In this document: in pieces, positions 23,612-32,983 of the stretch
How the letters are laid out: each line of letters starts with the position of its first letter
How positions within the stretch are numbered: the first letter of the stretch is position 1
DNA from: Streptomyces sparsogenes
GTDB lineage: Bacteria; Actinomycetota; Actinomycetes; Streptomycetales; Streptomycetaceae
Length of the DNA: 64,000 nucleotides
Assembly: GCF_001704635.1 (NCBI RefSeq)
Contig: NZ_MAXF01000121.1
Span: 1 to 64,000, forward strand
Direction of reading: 5' to 3'
Notes under the pieces: generated by a model
What the model was told of the DNA's origin: nothing
The model's input: only the letters and a program-made list of their open reading frames with translations
Databases searched by the model: none
Position numbers and translations under genes: made by a program

Positions 23612-24672
23612 TCCGGCACGCCGGCGGCGGAGCCGGACTCGGCGCCGGTCCCGGGGCCGGCGCCGGGGCCGGCGCCGGCCGGGGCGGGGGGTGCTTCCCG
23701 GGCGCCCCGGTGCGCGCCCGCGCGGTAGGGGCCGATGCCGTACTCGTCGGCGAACTCGTGGACCATCCCGGTGATCCGCCGCTGGTACCACCGGGGCGCG
23801 TACGAGCCGCCCGCGTACAGCGCCTCGTACCGGCGCAGCAGGTGCGGGTGGTGGCGGGCCAGCCAGGCCGTGAACCACTCGCGGGCGCCGGGCCGCAGGT
23901 GCAGCACGAGCGGCGTCACGGAGGTGGCGCCGGCCGCCGCTATGGCCCGTACGGTCGCGCGCAGCCGCTCGGGGGAGTCGCCGAGGAAGGGGATCACCGG
24001 GGCCATCAGCACCCCGCACGGGATGCCGTGGTCGGCCAGGGTGCGCACCGCCTCGAGCCGCCGCTGCGGCGAGGGGGTGCCCGGCTCGACGGTGCGCCAC
24101 AGCTCGGGGTCGGTGAAGCCGACCGAGACGGAGACGCCGATGTCGGTGACGCGGGAGGCGCGCCGCAGCAGCTCCAGGTCGCGCAGGATCAGGGTGCCCT
24201 TGGTGAGGATGGAGAAGGGGTTGGCGCGCTCGGTCAGGGCGGTGAGGATGCCGGGCATCAGCCGGTAGCGGCCCTCCGCCCGCTGGTAGCAGTCGACATT
24301 GGTGCCCATGGCGATGTGCTCGCCGCGCCAGCGGCCGGAGGCCAGCTCGCGGCGGAGCAGCTCGGGGGCGTTGACCTTCACGACGATCTGGGTGTCGAAA
24401 CCGAGCCCGGTGTCGAGGTCGAGATAGCTGTGGGTCTTGCGGGCGAAGCAGTAGACGCAGGCGTGGGAGCAGCCGCGGTACGGGTTGACCGTCCACTCGA
24501 ACGGCATCCGGGAGGCGCCGGGCACCCGGTTGACGATCGAGCGGGCGCGGATCTCGTGGAAGGTGATGCCGCGGAACTCGGGGGTGTCGAAGGTGCGGGT
24601 GGTCACCGCGTCGGCCGCGAAGAGGGCGGGCGCGGCGGCCCCGTCGCCGTCGGTCAGGTTGTCCCAGCGCAT
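23593..24672 (-). CDS. radical SAM protein, Rv2578c/SplB-like family
   Basis: This 359-residue protein carries the iron-sulfur motif GCSHACVYCFA with Cys68, Cys72 and Cys75. The preceding WTVNPYRGC is the signature of the Rv2578c/SplB-related group. VVVKVNAPELLRREL and ILTKGTLILRD are further family blocks. The reaction is unknown; relation to spore photoproduct lyase hints at nucleic-acid repair but is not proof. ATG 24672 has GGAGG 8 nt upstream. The C-terminus is a low-complexity Gly/Ala/Pro tail. Confidence 0.9.
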   Translation of the reverse strand: MRWDNLTDGDGAAAPALFAADAVTTRTFDTPEFRGITFHEIRARSIVNRVPGASRMPFEWTVNPYRGCSHACVYCFARKTHSYLDLDTGLGFDTQIVVKVNAPELLRRELASGRWRGEHIAMGTNVDCYQRAEGRYRLMPGILTALTERANPFSILTKGTLILRDLELLRRASRVTDIGVSVSVGFTDPELWRTVEPGTPSPQRRLEAVRTLADHGIPCGVLMAPVIPFLGDSPERLRATVRAIAAAGATSVTPLVLHLRPGAREWFTAWLARHHPHLLRRYEALYAGGSYAPRWYQRRITGMVHEFADEYGIGPYRAGAHRGAREAPPAPAGAGPGAGPGTGAESGSAAGVPDQLTLL

Positions 24673-24785
24673 GGCGTGCACCTCCGGGTCTCGCTCCTCC
24701 CAGCATTAGAACACACGTTTGATTGATGGGAGAGGTGGCGGCGGCCCGCGTCCGCCGCCCCGGGGGAGGGTGACCGTGATCCCTG

Positions 24786-25757
24786 CTAGCCGCGTTCACC
24801 GAGCGCTGTCGGCCCCGCCGTCCACGGCCGGAGCTTGGCGGGGTTGCGCACCGACCAGATGCGCTTGATCCGGTCGCCCGCGATGTCGAACGCGTACACC
24901 GACACCGTGACCCCGTCCTGCTGGGCGATCAGGCCGGGCCGGCCGTTGACCGTGCGTTCCAGCAACGTCAGGTCGCCCAGCTTGCCCGCGAGGTTGACCA
25001 GGAAGCGCACGATCTGCCGGGCGCCCTCGATGGGGCGGAGCAGCGCGCCGGCGGCGCCGCCGCCGTCGGCGATCGCGGTGGCGCCGGGGTCGAGGAGGCC
25101 GATGAGGGCGTTGATGTCCTTGGCTTCCCACGCCTGCTTGAAGTTCCTGATGATGTCGGCCTGCCAGGCCACCGGAGTCGCGGGGGCCTGCGCCACGCGG
25201 ATCCGGCGGCGGGCCGAGGACGCCAGCTGGCGGCAGGCCGCGGGGGTGCGGCCGAGGATCTCGGCCACCTCGGCGAAGGAATACCGGAAGACGTCGTGGA
25301 GGATGAACGAGACCCGCTCGGCCGGGGTCATCGATTCCAGCACGACGAGGAAGGCCATGTTGACCGACTCGTCGAGGGTGACCCGGTCGGCCGGGTCGGC
25401 GGTGATGCCGTCCGAGGGCCCGGCGTGCCACTCCGTGGGTTCGGGCAGCGGCTCGGGGATCCACTCTCCCACGTAGGTCTCCCGCCGGACCCGTGCCGAG
25501 GAGAGCACATTGAGGCAGAGCCGGCTGGTGACCGTGTTCAGCCAGGCCCCGGGGGAGGTGATGTCGTCCCGCTGCCGCGGGGGCAGGGCGTACCAGCGGG
25601 CGTAGGTCTCCTGGACGACGTCCTCGGCCTCGGCCAGCGAGCCGAGGAGCCGGTACGCGAGATTGATCAGGTGGCGCCGCTCGTTCATGACCGCGCTCTG
25701 GCGCGGGTCCGGCCGGCCGTCTCCTGGCTCGGAGGGGGTGGTCGCCATCGTGGTCAC
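24786..25757 (-). CDS. ECF sigma factor with SnoaL-like C-terminal domain (ECF41/SigJ type)
   Basis: Regions 2 and 4 are clear: LLGSLAEAEDVVQETYARWYAL, SPGAWLNTVTSRLCLNVL and FRYSFAEVAEILGRTPAACRQLASSARRR. The linker motif YVGEWIPEPLPE matches the conserved tryptophan-proline element of ECF41 factors. A 100-residue SnoaL-like domain (about residues 215-315) contains ADGGG, as ECF41 factors use to tune their own activity without an anti-sigma factor. ECF41 genes usually neighbour a carboxymuconolactone decarboxylase, oxidoreductase or epimerase gene; none is adjacent here. GTG 25757 or ATG 25748 may be the start. Confidence 0.93.
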   Translation of the reverse strand: MTTMATTPSEPGDGRPDPRQSAVMNERRHLINLAYRLLGSLAEAEDVVQETYARWYALPPRQRDDITSPGAWLNTVTSRLCLNVLSSARVRRETYVGEWIPEPLPEPTEWHAGPSDGITADPADRVTLDESVNMAFLVVLESMTPAERVSFILHDVFRYSFAEVAEILGRTPAACRQLASSARRRIRVAQAPATPVAWQADIIRNFKQAWEAKDINALIGLLDPGATAIADGGGAAGALLRPIEGARQIVRFLVNLAGKLGDLTLLERTVNGRPGLIAQQDGVTVSVYAFDIAGDRIKRIWSVRNPAKLRPWTAGPTALGERG

Positions 25758-25966
25758 TGACTCCCTTGGTCGTGTCTGCCGTCATCCGTTCGACCGGACA
25801 GCGCGGTGAATTGTCAGGTCGGCGCGCGTCGCCCGACGTTGCGGGGTCCCTCCGCCGCCCGCGCCGCGGTCCTGCGCCGATTGGGCAAACTCGCAGCCGA
25901 GGTGGTTGGCTTGCCGCAGGCGAGGCGCCACGCGCCGGGGCGCCGGGCAATGAGTGGAGGAGAGCA

Positions 25967-26410
25967 ATGGGCCAGGTCGAGGCCACCACCGAGCGGATCG
26001 TCACGGGAAGCCCCGAGGACGTGTTCGACGCGCTCGCCGACTACAGCGGGACGCGCGGCAGGCTGCTTCCGGAGCAGTTCAGCGAGTACGAGGTGCGCGA
26101 GGGCGGCGACGGTGAGGGCACGCTCGTCCACTGGAAGCTCCAGGCCACCAGCAAGCGGGTGCGGGACTGTCTGCTCGAGGTGTCCGAGCCGACGGACGGG
26201 CAGCTCGTCGAGAAGGACCGCAACTCCTCGATGGTCACCACCTGGACCGTCACCCCGGCGGGCGAGGGCAGGGCGCGGGTGCAGGTCACCACGGTCTGGC
26301 AGGGTGCGGGCGGCATCGGCGGCTTCTTCGAGCGGACCTTCGCGCCCAAGGGGCTGGCCCGTATCCATGACGCGGTGCTCGCCAAGCTCGCGGCCGAAGT
26401 CGAGAAGTAG
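25967..26410 (+). CDS. SRPBCC (START-like) family protein
   Basis: This 147-residue helix-grip protein has the hallmark start (ATTERIVTGSPEDVFDALADYSGTRGRLLPEQFSEYEV) and a long C-terminal helix (ARIHDAVLAKLAAEVEK). These folds bind hydrophobic small molecules or lipids in a central cavity. TGGAGGAG precedes ATG 25967. It diverges from the ECF41-type sigma gene with 209 bp between, so it could be a sigma target, but I could not find a matching promoter. Confidence 0.88.
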   Translation: MGQVEATTERIVTGSPEDVFDALADYSGTRGRLLPEQFSEYEVREGGDGEGTLVHWKLQATSKRVRDCLLEVSEPTDGQLVEKDRNSSMVTTWTVTPAGEGRARVQVTTVWQGAGGIGGFFERTFAPKGLARIHDAVLAKLAAEVEK

Positions 26411-26644
26411 GCGAGACGGCAGCCGGGACGGCACTCGAGATCTGGTCGAGAAGCAACTCCCGGCATCACCGGATCGGGTGGTTTCCCCCGCGCTGTGATT
26501 GCGTGGCCGCACACCCTCCGACCGGGGCGAAAGCCCCTCATGTCCCTCTCCCCGCCGGTCAACGGCGATTCGTCGCGCTTGATCCCAGTTGTCGCGTAAT
26601 GCGAGAAATGGGCGGCGGTGCAGGCGCGACGAGGGGAGAAGGAC

Positions 26645-29302
26645 ATGGGCGGGATCACCTGGACCCCCCTGGCCAAGGGGGACGAGCCGGGACGTGCTGC
26701 CGCCCCCGCGCCCGCCTGGGCCAGGACGGCGTACGAGGCGGCGCGGGAGACGGCGCACCAGGCAGGGCGCGAGGCGTCGGCGCCCTCGGCGTACCCGGCA
26801 TCCCCGGCGCCCCCGCCATCCCCGGCGTATCCGGCGGCGAAGGAGCCCGGCTGGGACGTCAGGGAGGCCCAGGACGCCCGGGAGGCCCAGGACGTCAGGG
26901 AAGCCCGGGAGGCGCGGGAAGCCCGGGGCCCCGGGGCGGCGGACGGCGCTCCGGGCGGGCTCAGCCCGGCCCGGGTGCGGATGGTGTTCCTCGGGCTGGT
27001 GCTCACGCTGCTGCTGGCGGCCCTCGACCAGACCATCGTGGCCACCGCCCTGCCCAAGGTGGTCGGTGAACTGCACGGCCTTGACCGGATGCCGTGGACC
27101 GTCACCTCTTATCTCCTCGCCTCGACCATCGGGCTGCCGGTCTACGGCAAGCTGGGCGACCTCATGGGGCGCAAGGGCGTCTTCCTCTTCGCCATCGCGG
27201 TCTTCGTGCTCGGCTCCGCGCTGGCGGGCTGGTCCCGCACGATGAACGAGCTGATCGCCTTCCGGGCGGTCCAGGGCGTGGGCGCCGGAGGCCTGATGAT
27301 CGGCGTCCAGGCGATCATGGCGGACATCGTCCCGGTCCGCCAACGCGGCCGCTACATGGGGCTCATCGGCGCCGCCTTCGGCCTCGCGTCGGTCGCCGGG
27401 CCCCTGCTCGGCGGGTTCTTCACCGACCACCTGTCCTGGCGCTGGTGCTTCTACGTCAACGTGCCCTTCGGCCTGGTGACGATGGCCGTCGTGACCCTCG
27501 CGCTCAAGCTCCCCAGGCCCGTCCGGCGCGGGCGCTTCGACTATCTGGGCGCGCTGCTGCTGGCCGCGTCCTCCACCTGCCTGGTGCTGCTGACGAGTTG
27601 GGGCGGCACCGAGTACCCGTGGCGGTCCCGCGTCATCCTCACGCTCGCGCTCGGGGCGCTGGGCAGCGCGATCCTGTTCGCCGTCGTCGAGGCCGTGGCG
27701 CCCGAACCGCTCATCCCGCTGCGGCTGTTCCGCGACTCGGTGTTCTGTGTCACCGGGCTCATCGGCGCGGTCGTCGGCGTGGCGCTGTTCGGGGCCGCCA
27801 GCTATCTGCCGACCTTCCTCCAGATGGTCGACGGCGTCAGCGCCACCGAGTCGGGGCTGCTGATGCTGCCCATGATGGGCGGCATGGTCGTGGCGTCCAT
27901 CGCCTCCGGCCAGCTCATCAGCGGCACCGGCCGGTACCGGATCTTCCCGATCCTCGGCGGGGCGGCGTCCGCGGTCGGCATGTGGCTGCTGTCCCGGCTG
28001 TCGGAGGACACCTCCCGCCAGGACTACAGCCTGTGGATGGGGGTCCTCGGGCTCGGCGTCGGGCTGGTCCTGCCGGTGCTGATCCTCGCCGTCCAGAACT
28101 CCGTACGCCCCGCCGACCTCGGCACCGCCACCAGCGCCAACAACTACTTCCGGCAGATGGGCGGCAGCGTCGGCGCGGCCGTCTTCGGCACCCTCTTCGC
28201 CCACCGCCTCGCCGACCGGCTCGCGGTCGAACTCCCCGCCGGCGGCGCGGACCCGGGGGCGGCCGGCGCCGGAGGGCTGCCCGACCTGCCCGACCCCGAG
28301 TCCGTCACGCCGCAGCTGGTGCACTCGCTGCCCGGCCCGCTGCGCGACGGCTACATCGCGGCGTACGCCGACGCCATGCCGCGGATCTTCCTCTATCTCG
28401 TGCCGGTGCTCGTCCTGGGCTTCCTGCTCGCCTTCCTGCTGAAGGAGAAACCTCTGGTGTCCCACACCGACTTTGCCGTCCAGCAAGACCCCGTCGTCCC
28501 GGCCGCGCGCACCGTGCCCAGGACCGCGCCCGCGCCCACCACCGCCGGTGTGCCGGTCTGCGGCACCGTCCAGCACCACGACGGCACCACGGTCCCGCGC
28601 GCCGCGCTCACCCTCATCGATGTGGCGGGGCGCCAGATCGGGCGCGGGGCCACCGGGGAGGACGGGCGGTACGCGCTGAGCACGCCGGGCGCCGGCTCGT
28701 ACATCCTGATCGCCGCGGCCGGCGGCCACCAGCCGCGGGCGGTCAGCGTCACCGTCGGCGACCGCCCGGTCGACCTGGACGTCGTGCTCGGCGGCGCGGG
28801 CCGGCTGGCCGGGACGGTGCGCACCGCCGACGGCGCGCCGGTGCGGGACGCGACCGTCACCCTCACCGATGTGCGCGGCGAGGTCGTCGCCACCACCCGC
28901 AGCGGGCGCGACGGCGGCTATGTGATCGCCGAGTTGGTGGCGGGCGAGTACACCCTCGCCTCCAGCGCCCCCGCCTTCCGCCCCGCCGCCCTCCCGGTCA
29001 CCGTCCAGGCCTCCCGCGAGACCCGGCAGGACATCGAGCTGGCGGGCGGAGCGGTGCTGCGCGGCGTGGTGCGCGCGGGCGGCGGACGGCTCGTCGAGGA
29101 CGCCCGCGTCACGCTGCTGGACGCGGCCGGCAATGTCGTGGACACCGCGACCACCACGGCGGACGGCGCCTTCCGCTTCGTCGACCTCTCGGCGGGCGAG
29201 TACACGGTGATCGCGGCCGGCTACCCGCCGGTCGCCACCGTCCTCCAGGTCGCGGGCGGCGGCCGCACCGAGCGGGACCTCCAACTCGGCCACGAGGACT
29301 GA
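26645..29302 (+). CDS. DHA2-type MFS exporter fused to three carboxypeptidase-regulatory-like domains
   Basis: This 885-residue fusion has three parts. Residues 1-110 are disordered, with a charged REAQDAREAQDVREAREARE-like repeat. Residues about 112-600 form a 14-helix drug exporter with motif A GKLGDLMGRKG, DQTIVATALPKVV and motif C GLASVAGPLLGGFF. Residues about 634-885 are three beta-sandwich repeats of about 82 residues, each with a G-x-V...D..G.Y pattern of CarboxypepD_reg domains. The last helix (FLYLVPVLVLGFLLAFLL) ends just before the repeats. GAGGGGAGAAGG precedes ATG 26645. Proton-driven efflux is likely; the role of the repeats is unknown. Confidence 0.93.
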   Translation: MGGITWTPLAKGDEPGRAAAPAPAWARTAYEAARETAHQAGREASAPSAYPASPAPPPSPAYPAAKEPGWDVREAQDAREAQDVREAREAREARGPGAADGAPGGLSPARVRMVFLGLVLTLLLAALDQTIVATALPKVVGELHGLDRMPWTVTSYLLASTIGLPVYGKLGDLMGRKGVFLFAIAVFVLGSALAGWSRTMNELIAFRAVQGVGAGGLMIGVQAIMADIVPVRQRGRYMGLIGAAFGLASVAGPLLGGFFTDHLSWRWCFYVNVPFGLVTMAVVTLALKLPRPVRRGRFDYLGALLLAASSTCLVLLTSWGGTEYPWRSRVILTLALGALGSAILFAVVEAVAPEPLIPLRLFRDSVFCVTGLIGAVVGVALFGAASYLPTFLQMVDGVSATESGLLMLPMMGGMVVASIASGQLISGTGRYRIFPILGGAASAVGMWLLSRLSEDTSRQDYSLWMGVLGLGVGLVLPVLILAVQNSVRPADLGTATSANNYFRQMGGSVGAAVFGTLFAHRLADRLAVELPAGGADPGAAGAGGLPDLPDPESVTPQLVHSLPGPLRDGYIAAYADAMPRIFLYLVPVLVLGFLLAFLLKEKPLVSHTDFAVQQDPVVPAARTVPRTAPAPTTAGVPVCGTVQHHDGTTVPRAALTLIDVAGRQIGRGATGEDGRYALSTPGAGSYILIAAAGGHQPRAVSVTVGDRPVDLDVVLGGAGRLAGTVRTADGAPVRDATVTLTDVRGEVVATTRSGRDGGYVIAELVAGEYTLASSAPAFRPAALPVTVQASRETRQDIELAGGAVLRGVVRAGGGRLVEDARVTLLDAAGNVVDTATTTADGAFRFVDLSAGEYTVIAAGYPPVATVLQVAGGGRTERDLQLGHED

Positions 29303-29310
29303 GGGATCCG

Positions 29311-29339
29311 GGGCACGGGACGGCGGCTTTCCCGTGCCC
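29311..29339 (+). terminator. hairpin after the MFS fusion gene
   Basis: A 10-bp perfect stem (GGGCACGGGA with TCCCGTGCCC) has a 9-nt loop. It begins 9 bp after the exporter stop and ends about 60 bp before the next start. Confidence 0.6.
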
Positions 29340-29397
29340 TAGACTTCCCGGCCACTGGCGAGAACGCGACGCCGAAGGCACGCGAGGAGGAGTCGGC

Positions 29398-30363
29398 ATG
29401 GCAACGGGGGGATGGGGTCCGCCGAACGGGCCCGGGCAGGGAGGCAACGGCTGGGGGCCGCCGCCGGCACCGGCACCGGATCCGTACGGACCGCCGCCGG
29501 CGCCGTATCCGGCGCCGCAGCCGTACGGGCCGCCGCCGCCGAACCCGTACGGGCCGCCCCCGCCGCCGCCCGGCCCCTACCGGCCGGCGCCCGCGGGCCG
29601 GCGCTGGTACCGGCGGGTGCCCTTCCTCTCCTTCCTCTTCCCCCTGCTCCGCCTGGCGCAGCGGCCCGCGCGGAAACTGTTCGACCAGGACGGCGGCGCA
29701 CGCGTCCACGACCCCGTGGTCGACCGCGTCCAGATCACCCGCACGGTGCTCGGCGTCCTCGCGACGTTCGCGCTCTACTACATGTACGGATCGGACGACG
29801 ACCTGAAGGACCAGGCCAGCGAGAGCGCCGCCCAACTCATCATGACCCCGGTCCTGCTCCTCGTCGCCGGACCGGTGATCGTCGCCCTCTTCATCCGCTA
29901 CGCGCCCCCGGAGCGGAGGCGGTTGCTGCGCTCCCGGCTGAGTGTCCCGGCCAAGACCGTCGGCTGGTACGTCCTGACCGTGGCCGTCCTCGGCGCCACC
30001 CTGTGGGTGGGCTTGGCCAACATCGACGCGATGGAAGGGCTGCACGGGGTGTGGCTGTTCGTGGCCGCCGTCCCGGCGCTCTGGTTCGTGCTGTGGCTGC
30101 TGCCGTTCTTCTTCATGGCCTCGGCCTACGTCGCCCGCTCCGCCTTCAACACCGCCTATGTGCACGCCGCGCTGCCGGCCGTGATCACCGTGGTGATGGT
30201 GTGGATCATCGCCGTCATGAACGCGACCGGGAGCGGTATGCCGGGCGGGCCGCTGTGGGCCCAGTTCTGCTCCCTGTTCGGCGGCCCGCTCTCGGTGACC
30301 GCGCTCTCCCTGTGGGAGCTGCGCCGACTGCGCACGCGCCACGGCGTGACCATACGGGGCTGA
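29398..30363 (+). CDS. proline-rich multi-pass membrane protein of unknown function
   Basis: The first 65 residues are a Gly/Pro/Tyr-rich tail with repeated PYGPPP units. A basic patch (RRWYRRV) follows, then about five transmembrane helices, including VLGVLATFALYYMYG, IMTPVLLLVAGPVIVALFI, WYVLTVAVLGATLWVGLA, LFVAAVPALWFVLWLLPFFF and VITVVMVWIIAVMN. I do not know the family. Proline-rich cytoplasmic tails on streptomycete membrane proteins often mediate assembly. ATG 29398 has a good GAGGAGGAG upstream. Confidence 0.85.
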   Translation: MATGGWGPPNGPGQGGNGWGPPPAPAPDPYGPPPAPYPAPQPYGPPPPNPYGPPPPPPGPYRPAPAGRRWYRRVPFLSFLFPLLRLAQRPARKLFDQDGGARVHDPVVDRVQITRTVLGVLATFALYYMYGSDDDLKDQASESAAQLIMTPVLLLVAGPVIVALFIRYAPPERRRLLRSRLSVPAKTVGWYVLTVAVLGATLWVGLANIDAMEGLHGVWLFVAAVPALWFVLWLLPFFFMASAYVARSAFNTAYVHAALPAVITVVMVWIIAVMNATGSGMPGGPLWAQFCSLFGGPLSVTALSLWELRRLRTRHGVTIRG

Positions 30364-30490
30364 CCATGCGCGGCTGAGACGCCGGCCGCGGCATCCCCCT
30401 ATTCGGGTGTTGCGGCGCGCGCCGGGGCACGACGGTCGTACCGTGGGTAGCGGTGGCGCAGATCTTGCCTGGCTAAGGAGTTTTCCGCCG

Positions 30491-32983
30491 ATGGACCGTG
30501 GCATGTCGCGCGGCGACGATGAGCTGGGCGGGGCACCCCGGGTGCCGGCGCAGCGCGGTGGTGAGCCCGGGCGGATGCCGCTCGCGGTGGTGATCATCGA
30601 TGCCGAGGGGCTGGTGACGCACTGGAGTTCGGGGGCGCGCCGGCTCTTCGGCCCGGCCCGTGAGGAGGCCGTGGGCCGCCCGGCGGTGGATCTGCTGCCG
30701 GTCTCGGGCGCGCTCGGCGGCGCGGGCTGGCAGGGCGGGGCGCCGCGCCACCCCGCGACCGGGTACGCCACGGCCGGGCGGGCCCGGATGGCGGATCGGG
30801 AGCACGGCCAGGTCGAGGTGTTGTGGTGGGCGTATCCGCTGGTCGGCCCGGGCCCCGAGCGGCTGCTGGTGCTGGCGGCCGACGCCTCGCGCCTGGCCGC
30901 GGCCGAGCGCGGGTCCGGCGGGGAGCGGGAGCGGTTCTCGCCCGGCTTCGCGCTGCACACCGAGTTCCCCGGCGCGGACCGGCTCGCCGGGCGGCTGCCG
31001 GACATCCTGCCCAACATGGGCCCGGTCAGGGGCGGCCGGATCGTCTCGCAGATCCTCGAACTCGGCTATCCGGTTCTAGAAATCAGCAAGTACGAGCGGG
31101 TGCCGGTGACGCCGGACTGGGGCAGGCCCCGGTATCGCGAGCGGCAGGCGCGCCAGGAGGCGGCACGGCGTGCGGCCTCCGCCGGGGGAGCGCGGGAATT
31201 ACCGGGCGCCCCCGGCGCCCCGTACACATCCGCACCCGAAGAGCCCGACACGCTCGACGAGGTCGATCTGGAGTACGCCGCCGTCCGCGAGCGCCTGGAG
31301 TTCCTCAACGAGGTCAGCGGGCGCATCGGCACCTCCCTCGACCTCGCCCGCACCATCCGCGAGGTCACCAGCGCCGCCGTGCCCCGCTTCGCCGACTTCG
31401 CCGGCACCCATCTGCGCGCCCAGGTGCTGGCCGGCGAGGGGTTCCCCGACGGCCCGCCCGACGTCACCACCGTCTGGCACCGGGTGTGGGTCGAGCACAA
31501 CGACGAACCGGGCCGCTGGGACGACACCGTGCCGGTCGGGGAGTCCATCGCCTTCCCCGAGCACACCCCGTTCTTCCAGTGCATGGTCACCGGCGAGCCC
31601 GTGCTGATCCCGTACGTCGACGACGTGCTGGGCGACCGGATCGCCGCGCAGTTCGAGAAGCGGGACCTGAGGCCGCTGATCAACGGCCGGTCGCTGCTGA
31701 TCGTGCCGCTGAAGGCGCGCGATGTGGTGCTGGGCTTCATGGTGCTGATGCGCCGCCCCGGGCGGGAGCGGTTCCACGACATGGACCGTACGACGGGCGC
31801 CGAACTCGCCGCCCGCGCGGGCCTGGTGCTCGACAACTCCCGCATGTACACCTACCAGGAGAACGTCGCCGAGACGCTTCAGGACAGCATGTTGCCGCAG
31901 GTCACCCCGCACATGGCGGGCTGCGACATCGCCACCCGCTATCTGCCGGGCACCCGGCTCGGCCGGATCGGCGGCGACTGGTTCGACTGCGTCAAGCTGC
32001 CCGGCTCGCGGACCGCGCTGGTGGTCGGGGATGTGATGGGCCACGGGCTCAACTCGGCGGCGATGATGGGCCAGTTGCGTACCGCCGTACAGACCCTGGC
32101 GGCCCTCGACCTGCCGCCCGCGCAGCTGCTGCGCCACCTCGACGACCTCGCGCGGCGGCTCGGCGAGCACTACCTCGCCACCTGCCTGTACGCGGTCTAC
32201 GACCCCATCCGCTCCGAGTTGCTGATCTCCAACGCGGGCCATGTCCCCCCGGTGCTGGTGCGCGCCGGGGACGGCCGCAGCGAGCTGCTCGACCTGCCGA
32301 CCGGGGCGCCCATCGGGGTCGGCGGGGTGCCCTTCGAGACGGCCCTGATACGGGTGGCGCCGGGCGACCGGCTGGTGCTGTGCACGGACGGCCTGGTGGA
32401 GGTGCGCGGCCAGGACATAGGCGCCGGGCTCGCCGCGCTGTGCGCGTCCGCCGCACACCCGGCCGCCTCGATGGACGAGGCGTGCGACACCATCATCCGC
32501 GCCCTCAACACCCAAGGTGGCCGCAAGGACGACGTGGCGCTGCTGATGGCCCGGCTGAACGGCGTCCCGGCCCACGACGTGGCCCGGTGGCGGCTCGCCC
32601 TGGACCCCGGGGAAGTGGGCCGGGCGCGGCGGCTGGTGCGCGAGCGGCTGCTGCGATGGGGCCTGCCGGAGGCCGTGGAGACTACCCAACTGCTGGTCAG
32701 CGAGGTCGTCACCAATGCGATACGGCACTCCCACACCCATCACGTGGTGCTGCGCCTGGTGCGCACGGAGGCGCTGCTGTGCGAGGTGGCCGACGACGAC
32801 CACGAGCTTCCTGCGCTGCTGAGCGCGGGCCCCGACGACGAGGCGGGGCGCGGGCTGCGGGTGGTCAGCGCCCTGGCGCGGGAGTGGGGCAGTACCCGGA
32901 CGGCCCAGGGCAAGACCGTCTGGTTCGAACAGGCCCTCTCCCACCGCGCCAGGGGGCCTCTCATACCGAGGAGTGGCGGATGA
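30491..32983 (+). CDS. PAS-GAF-SpoIIE phosphatase with C-terminal HATPase (RsbU/RsbW-like), TTA-containing
   Basis: The 830-residue soluble protein has, in order, a PAS domain (about residues 28-130), a linker, a GAF domain (about 250-400), a SpoIIE/PP2C phosphatase (about 410-620) and a HATPase (about 650-770). The phosphatase keeps the DVMGHGLNSAAMM metal motif and CTDGLVEVRGQDI. The HATPase has VSEVVTNAIRHS and GRGLRVVSALA. Such proteins dephosphorylate anti-anti-sigma factors while the kinase-like domain can bind or phosphorylate partners. Codon 237 (31199-31201) in the linker is TTA, so bldA control is expected. AAGGAG lies 11 nt before ATG 30491. Confidence 0.94.
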   Translation: MDRGMSRGDDELGGAPRVPAQRGGEPGRMPLAVVIIDAEGLVTHWSSGARRLFGPAREEAVGRPAVDLLPVSGALGGAGWQGGAPRHPATGYATAGRARMADREHGQVEVLWWAYPLVGPGPERLLVLAADASRLAAAERGSGGERERFSPGFALHTEFPGADRLAGRLPDILPNMGPVRGGRIVSQILELGYPVLEISKYERVPVTPDWGRPRYRERQARQEAARRAASAGGARELPGAPGAPYTSAPEEPDTLDEVDLEYAAVRERLEFLNEVSGRIGTSLDLARTIREVTSAAVPRFADFAGTHLRAQVLAGEGFPDGPPDVTTVWHRVWVEHNDEPGRWDDTVPVGESIAFPEHTPFFQCMVTGEPVLIPYVDDVLGDRIAAQFEKRDLRPLINGRSLLIVPLKARDVVLGFMVLMRRPGRERFHDMDRTTGAELAARAGLVLDNSRMYTYQENVAETLQDSMLPQVTPHMAGCDIATRYLPGTRLGRIGGDWFDCVKLPGSRTALVVGDVMGHGLNSAAMMGQLRTAVQTLAALDLPPAQLLRHLDDLARRLGEHYLATCLYAVYDPIRSELLISNAGHVPPVLVRAGDGRSELLDLPTGAPIGVGGVPFETALIRVAPGDRLVLCTDGLVEVRGQDIGAGLAALCASAAHPAASMDEACDTIIRALNTQGGRKDDVALLMARLNGVPAHDVARWRLALDPGEVGRARRLVRERLLRWGLPEAVETTQLLVSEVVTNAIRHSHTHHVVLRLVRTEALLCEVADDDHELPALLSAGPDDEAGRGLRVVSALAREWGSTRTAQGKTVWFEQALSHRARGPLIPRSGG

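Noticed and set aside
25758..25966. ECF41-type promoter upstream of the SRPBCC gene
   Set aside because: TGTCAGG is present at about 25815, but no CGTC lies at the expected distance.
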